In this document: in pieces, positions 13,745-20,449 of the stretch | Position numbering within the stretch: position 1 is the stretch's first letter | How the letters are laid out: each line of letters starts with the position of its first letter | Made by a program: the position numbers and the translations under genes | DNA from: PZPK01 sp963974595 | GTDB taxonomy: Bacteria > Pseudomonadota > Gammaproteobacteria > Pseudomonadales > Oleiphilaceae | DNA length: 22,738 bases | Direction of reading: 5' to 3' | Assembly (NCBI GenBank): GCA_963974595.1 | Contig: CAXBDA010000053.1 | Location: forward strand, 1 to 22,738 | The notes under the pieces: generated by a model | Told to the model about the DNA's origin: nothing | Database searches by the model: none | The model's input: the letters and a program-made list of their open reading frames with translations, nothing else

Positions 13745-15925
13745 ATGCAAGAATCGACAATATTTCAACAAATGAAATTTATAGCGACTGGTAATGTAGC
13801 CATTCCTTTAATTCTCGTTGCGATATTGGGTATGATGATTTTGCCTGTGCCGCCTTTTCTGTTGGACTTGTTGTTTACATTTAATATTGCTTTGGCTTTG
13901 GTTGTCTTGCTTGTGTGTGTTTACTCATTGAGGCCAGTTGAGTTTGCAATCTTTCCAACGATTTTGCTGGTTGCTACCTTATTACGCTTGGCTTTAAATG
14001 TTGCCTCGACGCGTGTGGTGTTACTTGAAGGGCACGAAGGTGGTGATGCGGCCGGTAAAGTTATTGAGGCCTTTGGTGAAGTCGTTATTGGTGGTAACTA
14101 TGCGGTAGGCTTAGTGGTCTTTGCGATTCTCATGATAATCAATTTTGTGGTTGTCACCAAAGGTGCCGGAAGGGTCTCTGAAGTAAGTGCTCGTTTCACT
14201 CTGGATGCTATGCCGGGTAAGCAAATGGCTATCGATGCTGATTTAAATGCGGGGCTTATCGAGCAAGAAGAAGCCAAGCAAAGGCGTGAAGAAATTGCCA
14301 CAGAAGCAGACTTTTATGGCTCCATGGATGGTGCAAGCAAGTTTGTAAGAGGTGATGCGGTTGCTGGTTTATTAATCTTGGCAATTAATATGATTGGTGG
14401 CTTAGCGATAGGTATGATGCAGCATGACCTTGAATTTGCAGATGCTATTGAAAAGTACTCCTTGTTAACCATTGGTGATGGTTTGGTTGCCCAGATTCCT
14501 TCTTTGTTATTATCGACGGCTGCGGCCATCATGGTGACGCGCGTAAATTCTGCGCAAGGCATGTCTGATCAGGTTTCCAGTCAGATGTTCTTGTCCCCTA
14601 AAGCTTTATATATTTCTGCTGGAATCATGATCATTATGGGGCTTGTGCCAGGAATGCCGCATTTTGCATTCCTGGGGTTGGGCTTTGGTATGCTGGGTAT
14701 CGCATGGTATGGCGAAAGAAAGCGTAAAGAAGCTGAATCAGTTGACGGTAATACCCCTTTCTTCTCTAAAAAGTCTGGAGGCAAGGCGGGTGGTTCGGCT
14801 CAAATATCACCTCAATCTGAAAATGAAAAAATAGAAGCTCAAAAGTCTACCGGGTCTGAACAGCACAAAGAATTAGGCTGGGATGATGTGCTGACGGTGG
14901 ATATTATCGGTTTAGAGGTTGGTTATCGTATTATACCTTTGGTGGATAAATCGCAAGGTGGCGCATTACTGGGGCGTATAAAAGGTGTCAGAAAGAAGCT
15001 TTCGCAAGAGCTTGGATTTTTAATGCCCTCTGTACATATTCGAGATAACTTGGACCTTATGCCGAATGTTTATCGTATTACCTTAATGGGCGTGACCATA
15101 GCAGAGGCTGAGATTCATCCCGAAAAAGAGCTGGCAATTAACCCAGGTCAAGTTTTTGGTAAAATTGATGGCATTGCTGGGAAAGATCCTGCCTTTGGTT
15201 TGGATGCTATTTGGATTGAATCCTCCCAGAAGGACTATGCTCAAACGCTAGGGTATACAGTGGTAGATGCCAGTACTGTCGTGGCGACGCACTTAAATCA
15301 GGTTTTACAAAAGCACTCCAGTGAGTTAATCGGTCATGAAGAGGTGCAGCAATGGTTGGACCAGCTTGCCAAAGTGTCGCCTAAATTGTCTGAAGAGTTG
15401 GTGCCAAATACGGTATCTGTAAGTTTATTGCTGAAAGTATTGCAAAACCTGTTACTTGAAGACGTTCCCATTCGTGATATGCGTTCGATTGCGGAGGCGC
15501 TGGTGAATGTTACAACGAAAAGTGTTGATCCAGGCTTTTTAACGGAACTATGTCGACAAGGTATGCGTCGCATGATTATTCAGAATATTTGTGGCAATGA
15601 AGCGGAAATCCCTGTTATCACCTTGGAGGCAGACTTGGAACAGTTGTTGCTTAAGTCAGTACAACAGTCACAAAAAAGTGGCGCAACGGACGATATGGGA
15701 ATGATATTAGAGCCGCGTATTGTAGAGACGCTTCAGAGATCATTGAATGAATCTGCACAACGCCAGGAAATGTTAGGTAAGCCAGCAATTCTACTGGTAT
15801 CAGGCCCATTAAGGCCAGTATTGGCAAGATTTGTTCGCTTTGGTATAGAGCAGTTAAAAGTATTGTCTTATCAAGAAATACCTAATAATAAACAAATTAC
15901 GATTGTGGCAACGGTAGGGCAGTAA
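13745..15925 (+). CDS. flhA: flagellar export platform protein FlhA
   Basis: This 726-residue protein is the main energy-converting and substrate-docking part of the export gate. The N-terminal membrane half (about 17-325) has eight hydrophobic segments, with the FHIPEP family signature RFTLDAMPGKQMAIDADLNAG at about 150-170. A Ser/Gly/Lys/Glu-rich linker (about 325-375) leads to the cytoplasmic ring domain (about 378-726) that binds chaperone-substrate complexes. The ATG at 13745 is preceded by a modest AAGAAG. The frame is open to a TTG at 13673, but that extension would run through the terminator hairpin and is rejected. The leader holds a terminator, so expression may be controlled by read-through. 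flhF follows after 73 bp. Confidence 0.95.
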   Translation: MQESTIFQQMKFIATGNVAIPLILVAILGMMILPVPPFLLDLLFTFNIALALVVLLVCVYSLRPVEFAIFPTILLVATLLRLALNVASTRVVLLEGHEGGDAAGKVIEAFGEVVIGGNYAVGLVVFAILMIINFVVVTKGAGRVSEVSARFTLDAMPGKQMAIDADLNAGLIEQEEAKQRREEIATEADFYGSMDGASKFVRGDAVAGLLILAINMIGGLAIGMMQHDLEFADAIEKYSLLTIGDGLVAQIPSLLLSTAAAIMVTRVNSAQGMSDQVSSQMFLSPKALYISAGIMIIMGLVPGMPHFAFLGLGFGMLGIAWYGERKRKEAESVDGNTPFFSKKSGGKAGGSAQISPQSENEKIEAQKSTGSEQHKELGWDDVLTVDIIGLEVGYRIIPLVDKSQGGALLGRIKGVRKKLSQELGFLMPSVHIRDNLDLMPNVYRITLMGVTIAEAEIHPEKELAINPGQVFGKIDGIAGKDPAFGLDAIWIESSQKDYAQTLGYTVVDASTVVATHLNQVLQKHSSELIGHEEVQQWLDQLAKVSPKLSEELVPNTVSVSLLLKVLQNLLLEDVPIRDMRSIAEALVNVTTKSVDPGFLTELCRQGMRRMIIQNICGNEAEIPVITLEADLEQLLLKSVQQSQKSGATDDMGMILEPRIVETLQRSLNESAQRQEMLGKPAILLVSGPLRPVLARFVRFGIEQLKVLSYQEIPNNKQITIVATVGQ

Positions 15926-15963
15926 GCTATGTGTAGTCAAAAAAATGACTTTAAAAGCTGCCC
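15917..15963 (+). other. two-tier inverted repeat across the flhA stop
   Basis: GGGCAG (15917-15922) at the flhA end pairs with CTGCCC (15958-15963), and an inner AGTCA (15935-15939) pairs with TGACT (15946-15950) around an A6 loop. A long, partly paired mRNA structure could form between flhA and flhF. No T tract follows, so it is not a standard terminator. It may be chance, a stability element, or a partial block before flhF. Confidence 0.35.
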
Positions 15964-15998
15964 AAGTGCAAATTTTAAATATGGTGTAGGTGAATCCT

Positions 15999-17414
15999 AT
16001 GGAAGTTAAACGCTTTTTTTCTACCACAATGCAAGATGCCTTACGTATCGTGAGAGAAGAGTTTGGCCCTGATGCGGTAATACTCTCTAATTCGAAAGTC
16101 GAAGGCGGTGTTGAAATTGTCGCGGCTCTTGATTATGAAGAGAATTGGGAGCAAGAGCCGGTCGAAGTAGAAATAGCTTCTCGAGGTGAACCCAGCCCAT
16201 CACAGCTAGCGCGAATGCATGCAGAAAAACATTTACAGCTACAGCGTGAAATGGAGCAAGCAAAACGAAAAATTGAAGCCGTTCGTGCCAAAAAGTATAA
16301 AGAGCCTGCTCCCTCAGAGCAAGACTTGGCTAATCAAGATAAACTAATCAGTTCTTCTGTTAACGGATCGAAATCTTCGCAAAAATCAACTTCAAAAGAA
16401 GTCTTAAATCATGATTCTTTGTCGGCAATGAGGGCTGAAATTCTAGAAATAAAAGACTTGTTAGCAAAACAGCCTAGTAGAGATAATGATGGCGTTCTTG
16501 TTCAGAAAAAAAGTTTGCTTGAGCAACAGGTTGATAAAATGTTTGATTCTTTATGTTTATCAAAATCTGTTCGCCATGTCTTATCAAGCGAATTGAATTT
16601 ATGGCTTAAACGTTCAGATAATATCGGAATAGAAAAACAATTTGATGTATGTTGGCAGCATCTTGGTCAGTTTATAGAGAAATCTATTCGTGTTGAGCAT
16701 AGCGAAATAATTGATAGGCAAGGGGTGTTTGCTTTAGTTGGGCCGACAGGTAGCGGCAAAACGATGACAATTGGTAAAATGGCTGCGCGTTACGTCATGG
16801 AATATGGCGCTGATAATATCGCCTTGGTCACTACAGATCGTTATCGAATAGCAGCTCACGAACAGTTAAAAGTATTTGGTCGAATTCTGAATGTGCCTGT
16901 ACATACGGTGAATGAAGATCATTCCCTAGATATGATTTTAGATAAATTGAGTCAGAAAAAAATAGTCTTAGTCGATACTGCTGGTTTAATGCATTCTGAC
17001 AGTTGTTGGACTGAGCAGCTTCAGGAAATTAAGCTTTCAAAATATAAAATCGAATGTTACTTGACGGTCTCTGCTGTTGGTCAATATCAGGTTATGTCAT
17101 CCATTTACCATAATTATAAAGTGCTTGATTTGTCTGGTGTTATTGTGACTAAAATTGATGAAGCGGTTAGTTTGGGTGAAGCACTCAGCTTTTTGATGGA
17201 TACCGGTTTGAAGGCGAGTTACTTTACGGATGGCCAGCGCGTGCCAGAAGATATTCATTTATTCGATGCACACGCAATGTTTGAGCGGGCACAGACTTTA
17301 TTAAATACGTCAGAACGCTGGGTCACCATTCGAGTGAATGACCAATCCGAACCATTTGGTCCTATCAAGAGCGCTAATGAAATAAAAGAAAGTATATTAT
17401 CTCATTCTGCATAA
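15999..17414 (+). CDS. flhF: flagellar placement GTPase FlhF
   Basis: This 471-residue SRP-family GTPase marks the cell pole where the flagellum is built. The N-terminal B domain begins MEVKRFFSTTMQDALRIVREEFG; a charged, poorly conserved linker runs to about 165; the N and G domains follow. G1 is GPTGSGKT (248-255), the DRYRIAA element is at 280-286, G3 DTAG at 326-329 and G4 TKID at 384-387. ATG 15999 is preferred because AGGTG (15988-15992) lies 6 nt upstream and other FlhF proteins begin M-x-VKRFF; a GTG at 15990 would add three residues. It works with FlhG, encoded next, which stimulates its GTPase activity in characterised species. Confidence 0.94.
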   Translation: MEVKRFFSTTMQDALRIVREEFGPDAVILSNSKVEGGVEIVAALDYEENWEQEPVEVEIASRGEPSPSQLARMHAEKHLQLQREMEQAKRKIEAVRAKKYKEPAPSEQDLANQDKLISSSVNGSKSSQKSTSKEVLNHDSLSAMRAEILEIKDLLAKQPSRDNDGVLVQKKSLLEQQVDKMFDSLCLSKSVRHVLSSELNLWLKRSDNIGIEKQFDVCWQHLGQFIEKSIRVEHSEIIDRQGVFALVGPTGSGKTMTIGKMAARYVMEYGADNIALVTTDRYRIAAHEQLKVFGRILNVPVHTVNEDHSLDMILDKLSQKKIVLVDTAGLMHSDSCWTEQLQEIKLSKYKIECYLTVSAVGQYQVMSSIYHNYKVLDLSGVIVTKIDEAVSLGEALSFLMDTGLKASYFTDGQRVPEDIHLFDAHAMFERAQTLLNTSERWVTIRVNDQSEPFGPIKSANEIKESILSHSA

Positions 17415-17507
17415 TTTCAAATAGTTCTGCTAGACTGTTTTTAAGTTCGCCAAATAAATGCGGTGGACAGTAAAATCAACAAGCAGTAATAGAGGGAAAA
17501 AGCCTGT

Positions 17508-18329
17508 ATGGCGAATTCAGGTCCAGTACAAGTCATTGCCGTTACGGGTGGGAAAGGTGGCGTAGGAAAAAGTAATGTTTCCATCAACTTGTCTATCCAG
17601 CTAGCTGAAATGGGTCGACGCGTTGTTCTATTGGATGCTGATCTGGGGCTGGCGAATATTGATGTACTTTTAGGTATTACATCTAAGCGAAATATAGCAG
17701 ATGTTATTAGTGGTGAATGCTCACTTAGAGATATATTGGTTGATGGCCCTAAAGGTGTCAAAGTAGTACCGGCATCCTCAGGTACTCAAAAAATGGTATC
17801 GCTGAATAATTTAGAGCATGCAGGTATGATCAATGCCTTTAGCGAGCTTTCTAACGATTTAGATGTTTTGGTGATAGATACAGCAGCGGGTATCTCGGAT
17901 GGTGTTGTATCCTTTTTGAGAGCCTCACAAGAGGTGATTGTTGTTGTCTGTGATGAGCCGACGTCAATCACTGACTCCTATGCGCTTATTAAGTTATTAA
18001 ATCGTGATTATGGTATGTACCGGTTTCGTGTTTTGGCTAATATGGTTAAAACCCAAGAAGAAGGTCGTCATTTGTATTCAAAGCTATCGCATGTAACCGA
18101 GCGCTTTTTAGATGTAGCATTGCAATATGTTGGTAGTATTCCCTTTGATGAAGCTGTTAAAAAATCAGTTCAAAGGCAGCGCGCTGTTTCTGATGTCTAT
18201 CCACGATCTAAAGCAGCATTAGCTTATCGTACCTTGGCGCAAAAAGCAGATAGTTGGCCTCTACCATCCTCACCAAAAGGACATTTGGAGTTTTTTGTAG
18301 AGCGGCTTGTTCAGACAACTTCAAGTTAA
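17508..18329 (+). CDS. flhG: flagellar number regulator FlhG (FleN), MinD-like ATPase
   Basis: This 273-residue ParA/MinD-family ATPase limits flagellar number, in Pseudomonas and Vibrio by restraining FleQ/FlrA and by acting on FlhF. The deviant Walker A motif GGKGGVGKS is at 14-22, preceded by AVT; the A' motif DADLGLANID is at 43-52; and Walker B with DTAAG at 124-128. The C-terminus (SPKGHLEFFVERLVQ) contains a possible amphipathic membrane-targeting helix, as in MinD. GAGGGA lies about 11 nt upstream of the ATG. The 93-bp gap after flhF shows no clear promoter. fliA follows after 29 nt. Confidence 0.94.
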   Translation: MANSGPVQVIAVTGGKGGVGKSNVSINLSIQLAEMGRRVVLLDADLGLANIDVLLGITSKRNIADVISGECSLRDILVDGPKGVKVVPASSGTQKMVSLNNLEHAGMINAFSELSNDLDVLVIDTAAGISDGVVSFLRASQEVIVVVCDEPTSITDSYALIKLLNRDYGMYRFRVLANMVKTQEEGRHLYSKLSHVTERFLDVALQYVGSIPFDEAVKKSVQRQRAVSDVYPRSKAALAYRTLAQKADSWPLPSSPKGHLEFFVERLVQTTSS

Positions 18330-18358
18330 CTTAACCCTAAAAATGAACAGTCAATTTG

Positions 18359-19066
18359 ATGTATAACGATGTTCAGCTCCAGCGATCAGATGAGTTAGTC
18401 CGAAACCATGCATCTTTGGTGAAACGGATAGCGCATCATCTGCTCGCCAGACTTCCAGCAAGTGTTCAGGTCGATGACCTGATTCAGGCAGGAATGATCG
18501 GCTTGCTTGAAGCTTCTCGTAAATACGAGCTCAGTAAAGGTGCCTCGTTTGAAACCTATGCGGGTATTCGTATTCGCGGTGCCATGATGGATGAAATTCG
18601 CAAGGGGGACTGGGTGCCACGTTCAGTGCATAGAAATGCACGACGTATTGCTGCAGCGATTAAACATATCGAAGGCACACAAGGTCGAGATGCTCAGGAT
18701 GAAGAGATAGCCTATGAGCTAAATATGACCTTGGATGAATATTTTTCCTGCCTGAAAGATAGTAATGGTGGTAAATTATTTAGTTTTGAAGAGTTAAATG
18801 AGCAAGGCGAGTTGAATCTTGATGGTTATGCTTCGGATTCGAATTCACCGATTCATAATGCTGTTAATGATGCATTTAAAGAAAATTTGATTAAAGAAAT
18901 CGACAATCTTCCTGAAAGAGAAAAAATGGTGTTATCTCTTTACTACGAAGAAGAATTAAACCTTAAAGAAATAGGCTTGGTTTTGTCGGTTAGTGAGTCA
19001 AGGGTTAGTCAGATTCATGCTCAAGCAGCGATGAGATTGAAGTCAAGACTGACGCAATGGTCTTAG
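18359..19066 (+). CDS. fliA: flagellar sigma factor FliA (sigma-28)
   Basis: This 235-residue sigma factor directs RNA polymerase to late flagellar and chemotaxis promoters and is held by FlgM until the hook is complete. Region 2 runs from LVKRIAHHLLARLP to RKGDWVPRSVHRNARRI and includes VDDLIQAGMIGLLEA and SFETYAGIRIRGAMMDEI. Region 3 follows, and region 4 begins LPEREKMVLSLYYEEELNLKE and ends with the recognition helix SESRVSQIHAQAAMRL. The ATG at 18359 is preferred over the TTG just before it; neither has a good Shine-Dalgarno, so it may depend on flhG translation. FlgM is not in the window. Confidence 0.95.
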   Translation: MYNDVQLQRSDELVRNHASLVKRIAHHLLARLPASVQVDDLIQAGMIGLLEASRKYELSKGASFETYAGIRIRGAMMDEIRKGDWVPRSVHRNARRIAAAIKHIEGTQGRDAQDEEIAYELNMTLDEYFSCLKDSNGGKLFSFEELNEQGELNLDGYASDSNSPIHNAVNDAFKENLIKEIDNLPEREKMVLSLYYEEELNLKEIGLVLSVSESRVSQIHAQAAMRLKSRLTQWS

Positions 19067-19112
19067 TAAGATCCCGGAAAGATAAAGGGCATTGCAAACT
19101 ATGTATTTTTTA

Positions 19113-19137
19113 TAAAGTTCGATAATAAGCACGATAG
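19113..19137 (+). promoter_or_regulatory. weak sigma-28-like site before cheY2
   Basis: TAAAGTTC (19113-19120) matches the sigma-28 -35 element at 7 of 8 positions. The nearest -10 is CACGATAG (19130-19137), with the core CGATA, but the spacer is 9 instead of 11 bases. It lies in the 193-bp gap between fliA and cheY2, the only sizeable gap in this run. The spacing fault makes it doubtful. No sigma-54 site or terminator was found in the gap. Confidence 0.2.
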
Positions 19138-19259
19138 GCGAAAAACGCTCTTTCGTGAAACAAATGTTAAAAAAAACTGGCTACCCCAAGAACAGCGACT
19201 AGACTTGTTTTTAGGTATTTAAATTGTAATTTCGGGTATCGACAGAAGCGGAGGTCGAC

Positions 19260-19646
19260 TTGAATAAAGATATGAAAATTCTTGTAGTAGATGATTTTTC
19301 TACAATGAGACGCATTATAAAAAACCTGCTAAGAGATTTAGGGTTTTCCAATACAGATGAAGCAGACGATGGGAATACAGCCCTGCCTATGCTTCAAACC
19401 GGAAAATATGATTTCTTAGTGACCGATTGGAATATGCCAGGCATGACGGGTATTGAGCTATTACAGCATGTTCGTGCTGATGAAAGCCTCAAAACCTTAC
19501 CTGTATTAATGGTAACTGCAGAAGCGAAACGGGATCAGATTGTTGCGGCTGCCCAGGCTGGTGTGAATGGTTATGTTGTAAAACCATTTACTGCAGCGGT
19601 ATTAAAAGAGAAAATCGAAAAAATCTTTGAACGTATCGATTCATAA
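19260..19646 (+). CDS. cheY: CheY chemotaxis response regulator (flagellar-motor type)
   Basis: This 128-residue single receiver domain closely resembles motor-controlling CheY of Pseudomonas and E. coli. Acidic pocket D11-D12, phosphoacceptor D56 in TDWNMPGMTG, switch T86, Y105 and K108 correspond to E. coli D12-D13, D57, T87, Y106 and K109 with an offset of one. When phosphorylated by CheA2 it should bind FliM and change rotation; CheZ next door removes the phosphate. The start is TTG at 19260, supported by a strong GGAGG at 19250-19254 only 5 nt upstream. An ATG at 19272 would give the shorter MKILVVDDF start seen in Pseudomonas but is 17 nt from that site. Confidence 0.95.
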   Translation: MNKDMKILVVDDFSTMRRIIKNLLRDLGFSNTDEADDGNTALPMLQTGKYDFLVTDWNMPGMTGIELLQHVRADESLKTLPVLMVTAEAKRDQIVAAAQAGVNGYVVKPFTAAVLKEKIEKIFERIDS

Positions 19647-19659
19647 GGCAAAGCCATTC

Positions 19660-20436
19660 ATGACTGAAGTTAAGCAAATGAGTGATTCGTCAATGGAGTT
19701 TGAAGAAACTTTAAAAGCGCAAGCGACTCAACTTAAAGAAATGCTTGATAGCGGTAACATGTCAGGCGCACTTTCAATTATCTCTGATTTGAATAATACC
19801 CGCGATAAAACCCTTTATATCGAAGTGGGTCGTTTGACTCGCTCTCTTCATGAATCAATACGGAACTTTCATATTGATTCTGCTAACTCACCTGACACAG
19901 ACTTAAACTCTATTGAGGATGCGTCCGATAGGTTAGCGTATGTCGTCGATATGACTAATAAAGCGGCGAATAAAACCTTGGATTTAGTTGAGGCGACCAT
20001 GCCTTATGCCTCAGGTATAAGCAACGAAGCACAGCAACTAAAAGAAGACTGGACAAGGCTTCAGAAAAAACAGATGAAGCCAGAAGAGTTTAGAATTTTG
20101 ACGGCAACAATGGGAACATTTCTTGCCAAGTTATCTGATGATTCCGACAAGGTATACGCTAACTTGTCGGAAATATTGTTAACTCAAGATTTCCAAGATT
20201 TAACAGGCCAGGTTATAAACAGAGTAATGGGCTTAGTCAAAGATGTTGAGCTAAGCTTGGTTGAACTGGTAAGAATGGCAGGTAAAGTCGACGAACTGAC
20301 TGGCACCGTTCATCAATTAGAAAAACAAGAAACAGGTATCGAAGGTGAAGGTCCACAACTCCACGCTGAAAAGCGTGAAGATTTAGTCGCAGGGCAGGAT
20401 GACGTTGACGATTTACTTTCTAGTTTAGGATTTTAA
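19660..20436 (+). CDS. cheZ: CheY-P phosphatase CheZ
   Basis: This 258-residue helical protein dephosphorylates CheY-P. The active-site stretch DFQDLTGQVINRV contains D180 and Q184, equivalent to E. coli D143 and the essential Q147. The C-terminal tail DDVDDLLSSLGF is the classic CheY-binding peptide of CheZ. The long helical hairpin spans most of residues 20-200. ATG 19660 is chosen because the open frame before it overlaps the cheY2 end; AAGG lies 11 nt upstream, so an ATG at 19678 is possible. It lies 13 nt after cheY2 and 13 nt before cheA2. Only this second system has its own CheZ. Confidence 0.94.
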   Translation: MTEVKQMSDSSMEFEETLKAQATQLKEMLDSGNMSGALSIISDLNNTRDKTLYIEVGRLTRSLHESIRNFHIDSANSPDTDLNSIEDASDRLAYVVDMTNKAANKTLDLVEATMPYASGISNEAQQLKEDWTRLQKKQMKPEEFRILTATMGTFLAKLSDDSDKVYANLSEILLTQDFQDLTGQVINRVMGLVKDVELSLVELVRMAGKVDELTGTVHQLEKQETGIEGEGPQLHAEKREDLVAGQDDVDDLLSSLGF

Positions 20437-20449
20437 AGGGGCATAAACG

